Shown: one piece after another, positions 33,907 to 43,679 of the stretch
Numbering within the stretch: the stretch's first letter is position 1
How the letters are laid out: each line of letters starts with the position of its first letter
Source: Levilinea sp.
Lineage (GTDB): Bacteria > Chloroflexota > Anaerolineae > Anaerolineales > Anaerolineaceae
Reading direction: 5' to 3'
NCBI GenBank assembly: GCA_029975215.1
Contig: JARKPO010000079.1
Span: 1-45,422 of the forward strand
DNA length: 45,422 nt
Notes under the pieces: generated by a model
What the model was told of the DNA's origin: nothing
The model's input: the letters and a program-made list of their open reading frames with translations, nothing else
Database searches by the model: none
Program-made: the position numbers and the translations under genes

Positions 33907-35114
33907 ATATTCAAAACTGGGGAAATATCGATATTTCTCAAAAAATATCATTCATCAAGGGTAAAGCTCCGAAAAAGCTTATAAATAACCCGGAGCCTGG
34001 CTATATCCCTTACCTAACACCTGAATTGTTGCGCGGGAACTCATCTTCTATTGAATACTGTTTAGAGAATGAAAGTGTTTCCGTAAGTGATAACGAAGTG
34101 ATTATCCTTTGGGATGGTTCCAACGCGGGAGAAATCCTTAAAGCTAAAGCTGGAGCGTTAGCCTCCACAATGGCGAGAATCAAGATTCAATCTATGGAGA
34201 TTGATTCTTTATACCTGTACAATTTTCTAAAGAATTATGAATATCGTATCAAGAATCAAGTGAGAGGATCTGGAATTCCGCATGTAGATCGAAAGGTCTT
34301 TTCAGAACTACCAGATGATTTCCCCGTAACTCTTTCGGAGCAGCGCAAAATTGCCGAGATTCTCACCACGGTGGACGACGCCATCGAGCAGACCGAGGCG
34401 CTCATCCGCAAATACCAGCGCATCAAGCAGGGTCTCATGCAGGATTTGCTCACCAGGGGGGTGGATGAGAATGGGGAATTGCGGTGGGAAAGCAAGCATC
34501 GGTTTAAGGATAGCGAAGTCGGTCATATTCCTTACGACTGGGAAGTCACCGATTTTGAACATTCAGTTATTAACATAACGGCACGGTGGATACCAAGATA
34601 TTCAGATGTTTCGTTCCCTTGCTTGAATTTGGAAAATATTGAAAGTGAGATTGGGTATGTAAATGGATTCTCAGATGCATTAGAAAATGCAAGTACAAAA
34701 ACGATTTTTCATAAAGAAGACATCCTTTTTGGAAAATTACGACCATATCTTAAAAAATATTGGATAGCAAATGTGGATGGTGTCTGCACAACCGAAATTT
34801 TAGTTTTTCGAGCTCAAAGGAATAATGATCCTAGATATATTTATTATTTAGTGCAAAATCAAAGATTTATAAATTACACAATTTCTTCATCATTTGGCAC
34901 AAAAATGCCACGAACCAGTTGGGATATTATCAAACGCTATAAGATCGGAAAACCAGATTTCGAGGAACAAAAAAGAATTTCGAAAATTCTTTTTACCATC
35001 GACTCTCAAATCGAAACAAATCGGGTTGAATTATTAAAACTTAATTCACTGAAGCAAGGTCTCATGCAAGACCTGCTCACCGGCAAAGTGCGCGTGAACG
35101 CGCTGTTGGATTGA
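33903..35114 (+). CDS. hsdS: Type I restriction-modification specificity subunit HsdS
   Basis: 403 residues with two target-recognition domains (about 1-140 and 200-350), each followed by a conserved helical repeat: [20 protein letters not shown] ending in [12 protein letters not shown], and [17 protein letters not shown] ending in [12 protein letters not shown]. It directs the HsdM/HsdR complex to a bipartite DNA site. The recognition domains are AT-rich, whereas the central spacer (about 34330-34500) and the last 60 bases are GC-rich like hsdM and hsdR. This is a mosaic expected from domain shuffling by recombination in the conserved repeats. Confidence 0.9.
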   Translation: MNIQNWGNIDISQKISFIKGKAPKKLINNPEPGYIPYLTPELLRGNSSSIEYCLENESVSVSDNEVIILWDGSNAGEILKAKAGALASTMARIKIQSMEIDSLYLYNFLKNYEYRIKNQVRGSGIPHVDRKVFSELPDDFPVTLSEQRKIAEILTTVDDAIEQTEALIRKYQRIKQGLMQDLLTRGVDENGELRWESKHRFKDSEVGHIPYDWEVTDFEHSVINITARWIPRYSDVSFPCLNLENIESEIGYVNGFSDALENASTKTIFHKEDILFGKLRPYLKKYWIANVDGVCTTEILVFRAQRNNDPRYIYYLVQNQRFINYTISSSFGTKMPRTSWDIIKRYKIGKPDFEEQKRISKILFTIDSQIETNRVELLKLNSLKQGLMQDLLTGKVRVNALLD

Positions 35115-35129
35115 TCATCAGGGGGAGTT

Positions 35130-36113
35130 ATGGAAGTCGTTTTCCAGCAAATTGATGACGATGAATTAAGAAGGCGCTTGCAGTCTGCTGCAACCGGAAA
35201 CCCGGCGCCCGCACATGATTTTTTCTCCCAGTTTGACTATAACATCTATCTTAACAACCGGCAGTTCTTACAGGTTCATGATCGAACCATTCCCCTGCTG
35301 CAAAAATTAAAGCCTCTCGATCCTGATGCATACACCAGGATTCACAAAGGCGTTCCCTTTTATTTCACGGCGATTTCCTCTTTCTTTTTACACAACTATG
35401 CCGAGGCGGTCTATTTCTTTGATGCGGCGGTATCCGAAGACTTGCAGAATGATCCGGGAGCAAGAACCCCCGCCATTATGTTTCTCGAAATGGACGGAGA
35501 CCCAGCAAACCAGACGGCCCGGCAATTAACCCAGATTGCCGGAGAGAAGCTCCAGGCTTTTATTGATCAATATAATCTCATGCCTGCCGCGATTCAAACA
35601 TCCGTTCCCGAAATCCGCGCGAAATTCTTATCTCGCGCAGTGGGTGATCGGCAGGAATGGCGCACGCTGGCAACATCCCTGATCTCATTTCTCCTTGAAT
35701 GGGAATATCTGGCGGTCCTTCAAAGCATTCGTGTTGCAAATGGAACCAGCGAGCCTTTTTTCACTCACCTGTTCAAAGGCTGCGTTCTGTTTGAAAGTTT
35801 ACTGAAGGCCAACCCATCTGTACCAAATCCTGGTGATACCCTTGGGGGTATCATTGTTGGAAATAATCATATCAAGAATCGGCTTGGAATTCATCGGAAT
35901 CTCACCACAACAGGACCAGCATTAGGAGATGTGCTTCAATGCTTGCCTGGTGCCGTGACTGATATTGAGACTGATATAGAAATTGTTGCACGATTGAGAA
36001 ATACCATTGGGCATAACATTGGGTGGACAACGCCCATGACTTCAGAGGAATATGGTCAGTTGGTAGGCAAGATTATGAAAAGCGTCCTTCATACAATATC
36101 AGGTCTCTATTAA
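35130..36113 (+). CDS. Uncharacterised protein with C-terminal HEPN-like RX4H motif
   Basis: 327 residues, no signal peptide or membrane helix; mostly helical by composition. I do not recognise the family. Near the C-terminus the sequence ARLRNTIGHNIGW carries R290-N-TIG-H295, the RX4H arrangement (with Asn after Arg) of HEPN-superfamily RNases and nucleic-acid-binding proteins, embedded in helical context (DIEIVARLRNTIGH ... YGQLVGKIMKSVLHTI). The ATG has GGGGGAG in front and lies 15 bases after hsdS; the RloC-like gene follows after 11 bases. The context suggests a defence function, perhaps an RNase or a partner or antitoxin of the RloC-like protein. The HEPN assignment rests on the motif alone. 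Confidence 0.55.
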   Translation: MEVVFQQIDDDELRRRLQSAATGNPAPAHDFFSQFDYNIYLNNRQFLQVHDRTIPLLQKLKPLDPDAYTRIHKGVPFYFTAISSFFLHNYAEAVYFFDAAVSEDLQNDPGARTPAIMFLEMDGDPANQTARQLTQIAGEKLQAFIDQYNLMPAAIQTSVPEIRAKFLSRAVGDRQEWRTLATSLISFLLEWEYLAVLQSIRVANGTSEPFFTHLFKGCVLFESLLKANPSVPNPGDTLGGIIVGNNHIKNRLGIHRNLTTTGPALGDVLQCLPGAVTDIETDIEIVARLRNTIGHNIGWTTPMTSEEYGQLVGKIMKSVLHTISGLY

Positions 36114-36124
36114 AAGGGGTCGAA

Positions 36125-38719
36125 ATGCAAACTGTCATAGCGAAAATTGTGGAGTGGGGAAAAGAACTCCCTTACTGGGAGCAGGTCGCGCTCGATCAGA
36201 TCATTTCAGGTGAGGAATTCACGGAAGATACTTACCAGACCCTGCTGCAGCTTCTTCTGGAAGATGAAGGATTGGCTGATAAGAGCTGCACCCGGTCTGT
36301 CCCTCGTTTTTATCAGCTTGCCTCGGCTCCAGTCACCGATGGATGCAAAACTCGATTAAAGAAGATTTCCAACCTGAAGAATGTAAACGCCCTGGCGGAA
36401 AACCAGGTGTTAACTTTTAATCCGGCACTGACGGTTGTGTATGGGGAAAACGGTTCGGGAAAATCTGGCTACGCCCGGGTGTTGGGCAGCGCCGGCTTCA
36501 CCCGCGGAGACCGCGAGGTTTTACCTGACATCACTAAACCAAATCCCAGCAAAGCAACGTCCACTGCTGAAATTGAGATTGTTTCGAACGATGTCGAACA
36601 TACCATTCAACATCGGATTGACCGCCCTTGCCCTCAGCTTTCGTCTTTCTATGTATTTGATTCAACCAGCGTTCAAGCCCACATGTCGGGTAAGAACGAA
36701 TTCAGCTTCTCGCCGGCCGGCTTATCCTATTTGAAGCAATTATCAGAAGCCACCGATCAGGTGCGGTCCAGGCTTGCAAAAAAAGTAACGGACTGCTGCC
36801 AGCCCTGTGAGTATGTTGACGTCTTTCAAGGAGATTCCGAAGTCAGCCAGATCATTGCAACATTAAGCCCAAAGACGGATTTAAATCGTCTGAAGACGCT
36901 AGCGACTTTATCAGATATCGAAAAAAGACGGCGTAACGAGCTGGCCATTGAGATTGCAAGCGCAGCCCTGGACAAGGTGAAAGAGCAGATCGAGAAGCTG
37001 AATAAGCACATTCAGGCGCTTGAAAACCTGGCGGCCCAGCTATCCCAGGCGGACGAGCTGCTCTCCGATGTCCATATTGATGAGATCAACCAGACAATTC
37101 TCCATTATGAACGCTGCCAGCGTGCGGTCAATCTTCTGGATAAAAACCATTTCCAAAATGATCAATTACCAGATGTAGGAACACCCAATTGGCAGCGGTT
37201 TTTAGAGGCAGCCCGAGATTGGTCTAATGAAAAAGTGGAAAACAAGTACCCGCAGGAAGGTGATCCCTGCCTTTTGTGCCAGCAGCCACTATCCAAAGAA
37301 GCCAGCCAACTCATTCTTCAAATGTGGGAATATCTTAAGGGCGATGCGCAACTGGCCTTGGTTGAATCTGGCAAATCACTGAACAAGGATCAACAGGCAT
37401 TAAACAGTCTCGGCCTGTTTCGAATGGAATTGGAGCTGCCATTACTTTATCAGGTGATTGCGGATTACAACCCACAGCTTGAAAAAGAGATAGAGGCTTT
37501 GATCGCGGGCTATCAAACCCGTCTTACAACCATCACTAAGGCGTTATCGGAGGTTCAACCCTGCAAATGCTCACCCTTGGATGCGGCTTGTCTTGATGGG
37601 TTAAAAAAACTGATCGACGATCTGAAACAAAGGCTTAAGGCAATTGAGGAAACGGATGTTCAAGAAAGAGTCGACCGGCTGGAAAACGAAAAAAGGGAAT
37701 TGGACCACCGATTTTTATTGGGCTCACTTTTTGAGAAAATTAAGGAACATGTCGAAAAATTAAAGTGGGCGCAGGCAGCCAGGACCATTGGTGGAACAAC
37801 CCACCATATCACGACCAAACATAATCAACTATTTAAAGATCTTGTCACTGATGAATATATCCGGCTCTTTGAGCAAACCCTGAAAGACATGGGCCGGCCG
37901 CTGAAAGTTAAAATCTCAACTCCGGGACAAAAAGGAAAGACCTTAAGGCAGATTATCCTGGAAGCTTCTGCTGACGCAAACGCCAGGCCTGATAAAGTGC
38001 TCAGTGAAGGGGAAAAACGCGCTGTTGCGTTGGCAGATTTCCTCACTGAGGTAGAACTTGATTCAACAAGCAATGGTATTATCCTGGACGACCCGGTCAC
38101 TTCTTTGGATCTGGAATGGCGAGAAACGATTGCCAAAATGCTGGTGGGTAAATCTAAAGACCGCCAGGTTATTATCTTCACCCATGATTTACCGTTCTTG
38201 TATTATCTAAAGTCGTTTGCTGAAAAGGATGAGATTCCATTATCAACCCATTGGATCAAACGGAGCGGCGATGATGGAAGACCAGGTTACGTCTATTTAG
38301 ACAACTCGCCCGCTTTGGAACGAGATTACCGAAAAGCCACGAAGGCTCGCGAGATGCATTCAAAAGCGCTTCAGGCTGATGCAGCTCTCCAGGAATATTT
38401 ACTGAGCGATGGATTCGGAGCACTTCGAACTTCCTACGAAGCATTTATTATCTTTGACATTTTGAATGAAGTTGTTATGAGGTTCAGTGAGCGCGTTAGT
38501 TTTGGCCGCCTAAGTGAAATCTACTGGGAACCCTCCATTGTGGAAGATGTGATTGAGAGTTGTGAAAGACTTTCACGTCTTCTCGAAGGGCATTTACACA
38601 GTGACGCTCTCGGCGCGGTAAAACCAAAACCCGCTGACTTGCTCCGTGAGATAGAGCATTTTGAGGATTTACAAAAAAGGTTAAGAAAATTGAAGAATCA
38701 GGCAGGTAAGAAACCTTAA
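36125..38719 (+). CDS. RloC-like AAA_13 ATPase / putative anticodon nuclease
   Basis: 864 residues. The N-terminal half-ATPase has Walker A GENGSGKS (107-114). A long coiled-coil region follows, carrying a zinc-hook-like CLLC (Cys382, Cys385). The second half has ABC signature LSEGEKRAVALADFLTE (626-642), Walker B IILDDPVTSLD and the H-loop FTHDLPF. The C-terminus has Arg768-x3-Glu772 (LRTSYEAF) and His823/His825 (SRLLEGHLHSD), matching the Arg-x3-Glu...His triad of PrrC/RloC anticodon nucleases. RloC proteins cut tRNA anticodon loops when DNA damage or phage disables the linked type I R-M system. I chose the ATG at 36125 (AGGGG upstream); the frame extends 34 codons into the previous gene. 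Confidence 0.75.
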   Translation: MQTVIAKIVEWGKELPYWEQVALDQIISGEEFTEDTYQTLLQLLLEDEGLADKSCTRSVPRFYQLASAPVTDGCKTRLKKISNLKNVNALAENQVLTFNPALTVVYGENGSGKSGYARVLGSAGFTRGDREVLPDITKPNPSKATSTAEIEIVSNDVEHTIQHRIDRPCPQLSSFYVFDSTSVQAHMSGKNEFSFSPAGLSYLKQLSEATDQVRSRLAKKVTDCCQPCEYVDVFQGDSEVSQIIATLSPKTDLNRLKTLATLSDIEKRRRNELAIEIASAALDKVKEQIEKLNKHIQALENLAAQLSQADELLSDVHIDEINQTILHYERCQRAVNLLDKNHFQNDQLPDVGTPNWQRFLEAARDWSNEKVENKYPQEGDPCLLCQQPLSKEASQLILQMWEYLKGDAQLALVESGKSLNKDQQALNSLGLFRMELELPLLYQVIADYNPQLEKEIEALIAGYQTRLTTITKALSEVQPCKCSPLDAACLDGLKKLIDDLKQRLKAIEETDVQERVDRLENEKRELDHRFLLGSLFEKIKEHVEKLKWAQAARTIGGTTHHITTKHNQLFKDLVTDEYIRLFEQTLKDMGRPLKVKISTPGQKGKTLRQIILEASADANARPDKVLSEGEKRAVALADFLTEVELDSTSNGIILDDPVTSLDLEWRETIAKMLVGKSKDRQVIIFTHDLPFLYYLKSFAEKDEIPLSTHWIKRSGDDGRPGYVYLDNSPALERDYRKATKAREMHSKALQADAALQEYLLSDGFGALRTSYEAFIIFDILNEVVMRFSERVSFGRLSEIYWEPSIVEDVIESCERLSRLLEGHLHSDALGAVKPKPADLLREIEHFEDLQKRLRKLKNQAGKKP

Positions 38720-38730
38720 GGAGCCATCCA

Positions 38731-40581
38731 ATGCCCAAAGAGATTGCCATCCAGATCCAGGGAAAAGAACGCACCGTCAGCGAGCTGCTCAAAGCCAAGA
38801 AGTACTCGATCGACTATTACCAGCGCGAATATCGCTGGGAAACCAAACACATCACCGAGCTGATCGAAGACCTCGCCAACAAGTTCTTCTCCTATTATGA
38901 TAAAAAGCACACCCTGCCGCAGGTGGGCAACTACGGCAATTACTTCCTGGGTTCCATCGTCATCAGCCACAAAGAAGGCGAAAACTTCATTGTGGACGGG
39001 CAGCAGCGCCTGACCTCCCTGACCTTGCTGCTGATCTATCTCAACAACCTGCAAAAGGCTCATCCCAAACCGGTGGATGTCAAAGACCTGGTCTTCTCCG
39101 AAGTGTATGGCGAGAAATCCTTCAATATTGATATCGAAGAGCGCACCGCCTGCATGGAAGCGCTTTACAGCGATCGGAAGGAACAGATCGATCTGACCGA
39201 TGCCTCCGAATCGGTGCGCAACCTGGTCAACCGCTATACCGATATCGAAGAGAACTTTCCGGAGGAACTGAAGGGGGATGCGCTCCCCTATTTCATCTGG
39301 TGGCTGCAGCAAAAAGTGGTGCTGGTGGAGATCATTGCGTTCTCGGATGAAGACGCCTACACCATCTTTGAGACCATGAACGACCGCGGGCTGTCGCTCA
39401 GCCCGACGGATATGCTCAAAGGTTACCTGCTGGCGAACGTTAACGGCACGAACAATAAAGATGAACTGAATGAACTTTGGAAAGAGCGGTTATATGACCT
39501 GATCAAGATCAGCAAGGAAGATGAATCTGACTTCTTCAAAGCCTGGCTGCGCGCTCAGTATGCCGAGACAATCCGAGAGCGCAAGAAAGGCGCCACCAAC
39601 AAAGATTTCGACATCATCGGCACGGTTTTCCATAAATGGGTGCGCGATGAACATGTGAAAATTGGCTTGAACCGCCCGGAAGATTACCGGGATTTCATCC
39701 AGCGCCAGTTCACCTACTTCTCGAATTATTACATCACCATCCGCCAGGCTGCCATCAAGTTCAATCGGGACTTCGAGTACATCTTTTACAATGCCAGCAA
39801 TTACTTTACCCTGCAATATCCGCTCTTACTTGCGCCGTTGACCGTTGAGGATGACCCCGAGACCGCCAAAAAGAAAATTCGGCTGGTGTCCGGTTTTATT
39901 GATATCTTTATTGCTCGCCGGGTGTGGAATTTCCGCACGCTGGGGTATTCAGCCATTGTTTACACCATGTTCAACCTGATGAAGGAGATCCGCGGTAAGA
40001 GTGTTCCGGAACTGGCAGCGCTGCTGCATCGCAGAGTGAATGAAATGGAAGATACCTTCGACAACAACGACCGCCTGCGCATACACCAGCAGAACCATTA
40101 CTACATTCACCGGATGCTTGCCCGCATCACCAGTTACATCGAATCGCAGTGCGGAATTGTATCCAGTTATGCCACCTACATCGACTCGAACATCAAAAAA
40201 CCCTTTGAGGTCGAGCATATCTGGGCAGATAAATTTGATCGTCACCGCGATGAATTCAGCCACCCGACCGATTTTAGCGATTACCGCAACCGCATCGGCG
40301 GGCTGGTGCTGCTGCCCAAGGGCTTCAACCAAAGCCTGAACGATGACGAATACGAAACCAAAGTCCAGGCTTACTTTGGGCAAAATCTGCTGGCGCGCTC
40401 GCTCAATCTTCAGTGCTATCAGAACAATCCGGCGTTTCTCCAGTACATCCAACGCAGTGGATTGACCTTCAAACCACACCCACATTTCAAGAAAGTGGAC
40501 CTGGATGAGCGCCAGGAATTGTACCGGCAAATATGTAAGCAGATCTGGTCACCCGACCGGTTTGAAAACGAGTTGAAATAG
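38731..40581 (+). CDS. GmrSD-like protein (DUF262 + DUF1524), putative type IV restriction factor
   Basis: 616 residues. The DUF262 (GmrS/ParB-like) N-domain shows YYQREYRWETKHITELIEDL (29-48), the nucleotide-site motif DGQQRLTSL (89-97) and FETMNDRGLSLSPTDMLKGY. The C-terminal DUF1524 His-Me/HNH nuclease domain shows EVEHI (His495) and YRNRIGGLVLLPKGFNQSLND (split around 517-537). Single-chain GmrSD proteins restrict DNA carrying modified, often glucosylated, cytosine. AAGGAG precedes the ATG, 11 bases after the RloC-like stop. Sitting inside a type I operon, it would extend protection to phages whose modified DNA escapes HsdR. Confidence 0.85.
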   Translation: MPKEIAIQIQGKERTVSELLKAKKYSIDYYQREYRWETKHITELIEDLANKFFSYYDKKHTLPQVGNYGNYFLGSIVISHKEGENFIVDGQQRLTSLTLLLIYLNNLQKAHPKPVDVKDLVFSEVYGEKSFNIDIEERTACMEALYSDRKEQIDLTDASESVRNLVNRYTDIEENFPEELKGDALPYFIWWLQQKVVLVEIIAFSDEDAYTIFETMNDRGLSLSPTDMLKGYLLANVNGTNNKDELNELWKERLYDLIKISKEDESDFFKAWLRAQYAETIRERKKGATNKDFDIIGTVFHKWVRDEHVKIGLNRPEDYRDFIQRQFTYFSNYYITIRQAAIKFNRDFEYIFYNASNYFTLQYPLLLAPLTVEDDPETAKKKIRLVSGFIDIFIARRVWNFRTLGYSAIVYTMFNLMKEIRGKSVPELAALLHRRVNEMEDTFDNNDRLRIHQQNHYYIHRMLARITSYIESQCGIVSSYATYIDSNIKKPFEVEHIWADKFDRHRDEFSHPTDFSDYRNRIGGLVLLPKGFNQSLNDDEYETKVQAYFGQNLLARSLNLQCYQNNPAFLQYIQRSGLTFKPHPHFKKVDLDERQELYRQICKQIWSPDRFENELK

Positions 40582-40589
40582 GGGGGATC

Positions 40590-43500
40590 ATGGATCAAAA
40601 TCGCCTCAATGAACTGGAACAGGTGGAAGAACCCTTCCTGCGTCAGCTGGAACGGCTGGGCTGGCGCGTGCTGCGCGGCGACAAATACGACCCGGCCAGC
40701 ACCCTGCGCGAGTCATTTTCTGAGGTGATCATCGAGAGCGAGCTGCGTGCTGCCTTGCGGCAGATCAACCCCTGGCTGGAAGAAGAGCAGATCACGGCCA
40801 TCGTCCACCGCGCCCAAACGCCGCAGGCAAACAGCCTGCTCAAAGCCAACGAAGAGATCCTGACTCTGCTGCTGGAAGGCTGGCCGGTCGATACGAACCA
40901 CCAGACGCGCGAGAAAAGCCCAACGGTGCGCTTTCTGGATTTTAACTACAGCGCCAATAACCGCTTTTTGGCCGTATCTCAATTTAAGTTAACCGTCCCG
41001 GGCACCGAAAAACACATTATTCCGGATATTGTCCTGTTCGTGAACGGGCTGCCCCTGGTGGTGATTGAATGCAAATCGCCGGCCACCGCCGACCCGCTGG
41101 GTGAAGCGGTTGAACAGTTAAAGCGCTATGCCAACCGGCGCGGCATGGTGGAAGGCAACGAAAAACTCTTCTGGTACAACCAGTTTCAGGTGGCCACATA
41201 CCGACAAAAATGCTGCTACTCCACCATCACCGGCGAGCTGGAACATTATATCGAATGGAAAGATCCGTACCCGTATAAATTAGCGGATATTGATACCGAA
41301 GGCGGTGAAACGGTCAACAGTCAGCAGGTGCTGGTGCAGGGGATGCTCGCACCTGCCAACCTGCTGGATATCATCCACAGCTTCACCGTATTTGCCAGCG
41401 ACGATAAAGGCCGCACCATCAAACTGGTTCCGCGCTATCAGCAATATCGCACTGCGCGCAAGATCATCACCCGCTTGAAGGAAAAATCCTCCCCGGCAGA
41501 AAAAGGCGGCATCGTCTGGCACACGCAGGGATCAGGCAAATCGCTCACCATGATGTTTGTGGTGCGCGCTATGTTTCACGACCCGAGTTTAAACCAGTAC
41601 AAAATCGTGTTCATTACCGACCGCACCGACCTGGAAAAGCAATTGGGCGATACGGCGCGCTCTGTCGGCTACAGCCTGAAGAAAGCCTCATCCATTGCCG
41701 CGCTCAAGGAGTATTTGCGCTCACCGACGCCTGACCTGGTGATGGGAATGATCCACAAGTTCCAGGAAAATGAACTGCGGCAGCAATTTCCACAGCTCAA
41801 CCCGTCCGATAAAATCCTGGTGATGATAGATGAAGCCCACCGCACGCAATACAAGCTGCTGGGCGCGAATCTGCAGGTTGCCCTGCCCAACGCGGTTCGA
41901 GTTGCATTCACAGGAACGCCGATTGAAAAGACAGAACGCACCTTTGGGGAATATATTGACCAGTACTCGGTCCGTCAGGCTGTCGAGGATGGGGTCACCG
42001 TCGAGATTGTCTATGAGGGCCGCACGCATCAAGGGAGCGTGACAGATCGAGAGCAGATGAACCGCCGCTTTGAAGATGTGTTCTCAGCGGTGGATAAAGA
42101 AGAGCGGCAGTTGATTCTGGATCGCTACACCTGGCGAGCCTATTTGGAAGCGGAAGAAGTGGTCCGTGATAAAGCTGCGGATATGCTGGATCATTACCTG
42201 GAACAAGTATTTCCGAACCGCTTCAAAGCTCAGGTGGTTGCGGTATCACGCCTGGCAGCCATTCGGTACAAGCAGGCTCTGGATGCAGCCCTGCAGCAAA
42301 AGATCGAAAGCCTGCAGGCAAATGGCGGTTCAAAGGATGATCTGGAACTGCTCAAGCGGATGAAGATTGAGGTGGTCATTTCAGGCACAAACAATGACGA
42401 TGCCGTCTATAAACCCTACACCGATGAAAACCAGCATGAACGTGTCATCGCCAGCTTCAAGCTTCCGTTTGATCAAACCAACGAGGCGGGTATTTCGGGC
42501 GATGTGGGTATTTTGGTCGTGCAAAGCATGTTAATCACAGGCTTTGACGCCCCCATTGAGCAGGTAATGTACCTGGACAACGTCATCAAAGAGCACAATC
42601 TGCTGCAGGCCATTGCGTGGGTGAACCGCATCAGCAAAAACAAAAGCTGCGGGTATATTGTTGATTACGTGGGTGTGGCGCACCATCTGCGGGAAGCATT
42701 ATCCATCTTTGACGAAAAGGATACCGATGAAATTCTTTCGGTTGTCCTCGACCAGAGCGCAGACAAGGATAACCTGAAATATATCCACAGCCAGGTAAAA
42801 GATTTCTTCAGCCGGTATGATGCAGACCTCAGAGATATCGATGCCTGCGTAGATGTGCTGGCGGATGAAGAAGTACGGGACGAATTCATCAGCCTGCTGC
42901 GCGCGTTCAACAAAGCAATGGACCGCGTCCTTCCTGACCCTGAAGCGCTGCGATTTGTTTACGAGCTAAAAACCCTTTCCTGGATCAGCGAATCGGCGCG
43001 CAACCGTTACCGGGATGAGAAGCTGAGCATCCGCGATGCCAGCCGGAAAATCCGTGAGATCGTGGATGAATTTCTAATTTCCAAAGGCGTTGATCCGAAA
43101 ATTCCTCCGCTGCCTATCTTCTCGGACGCGTTTAAGGCAAAAATACGGCAAAACAAAACAGCGCGAGCCGCTGCGGAGGAAATCACAACCGCGATTCGGG
43201 AACATATCAACGAGAATTACGAGACCGACCCCGAATTTTATGAGCGGCTTGGCGAGAAACTGGAAAAAGTTCTGGCGGAATACCGGGATAATTGGGATCG
43301 GTTGGCTAAAGAACTTGAAGAGGTGTTACAAACCCTTGAAAAGGGGCGGTCTGAGGAGAAAAATTACGGTCTGAATCCCAGGACCGAACTACCATTCCTG
43401 GCATTGCTAAAACGCGAACTGTATGGAACGCGCGACTTGCAGGACTTACCAGAAGAGGATCTCAATAGATTACTCACTGCCACCAACGATATCCTTGAAA

Positions 43501-43679
43501 TTGTCCATCGGGAAACACAGCAGGTTGATTTCTGGGAGAATTATCCTGCCCAGAAACGCTTGAAATCATTTATCTTGAGCCACTTATTAACGACCTTCAG
43601 GGATAAGCCTGAATTTGTGCGGAATCGAAACCAGGTGGGACAGAAAATCATCGAGTTGGCGATGCATATTCGATCATGA
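40590..43679 (+). CDS. hsdR: Type I restriction endonuclease subunit HsdR
   Basis: 1029 residues, the normal size. The PD-(D/E)xK nuclease (HSDR_N) has Asp146 in PDIVLF and Glu160-x-Lys162 in VVIECKSP. The SF2 translocase follows with Walker A TQGSGKS (312-318), FITDRTDLEKQ, DEAH (414-417) and FTGTPIEKTE. A C-terminal helical domain (about 780-1029) should contact the methylase. It moves DNA and cuts at a distance in complex with HsdM and HsdS. It starts eight bases after the GmrSD-like gene and overlaps the next gene by ATGA. Confidence 0.95.
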   Translation: MDQNRLNELEQVEEPFLRQLERLGWRVLRGDKYDPASTLRESFSEVIIESELRAALRQINPWLEEEQITAIVHRAQTPQANSLLKANEEILTLLLEGWPVDTNHQTREKSPTVRFLDFNYSANNRFLAVSQFKLTVPGTEKHIIPDIVLFVNGLPLVVIECKSPATADPLGEAVEQLKRYANRRGMVEGNEKLFWYNQFQVATYRQKCCYSTITGELEHYIEWKDPYPYKLADIDTEGGETVNSQQVLVQGMLAPANLLDIIHSFTVFASDDKGRTIKLVPRYQQYRTARKIITRLKEKSSPAEKGGIVWHTQGSGKSLTMMFVVRAMFHDPSLNQYKIVFITDRTDLEKQLGDTARSVGYSLKKASSIAALKEYLRSPTPDLVMGMIHKFQENELRQQFPQLNPSDKILVMIDEAHRTQYKLLGANLQVALPNAVRVAFTGTPIEKTERTFGEYIDQYSVRQAVEDGVTVEIVYEGRTHQGSVTDREQMNRRFEDVFSAVDKEERQLILDRYTWRAYLEAEEVVRDKAADMLDHYLEQVFPNRFKAQVVAVSRLAAIRYKQALDAALQQKIESLQANGGSKDDLELLKRMKIEVVISGTNNDDAVYKPYTDENQHERVIASFKLPFDQTNEAGISGDVGILVVQSMLITGFDAPIEQVMYLDNVIKEHNLLQAIAWVNRISKNKSCGYIVDYVGVAHHLREALSIFDEKDTDEILSVVLDQSADKDNLKYIHSQVKDFFSRYDADLRDIDACVDVLADEEVRDEFISLLRAFNKAMDRVLPDPEALRFVYELKTLSWISESARNRYRDEKLSIRDASRKIREIVDEFLISKGVDPKIPPLPIFSDAFKAKIRQNKTARAAAEEITTAIREHINENYETDPEFYERLGEKLEKVLAEYRDNWDRLAKELEEVLQTLEKGRSEEKNYGLNPRTELPFLALLKRELYGTRDLQDLPEEDLNRLLTATNDILEIVHRETQQVDFWENYPAQKRLKSFILSHLLTTFRDKPEFVRNRNQVGQKIIELAMHIRS

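Noticed and set aside
38716..40530. Minus-strand open frames opposite the GmrSD-like gene (38716-39312, 39490-39816, 39949-40530)
   Set aside because: Antisense shadows rich in Val/Asp/Gly/Leu with no motifs or start signals.
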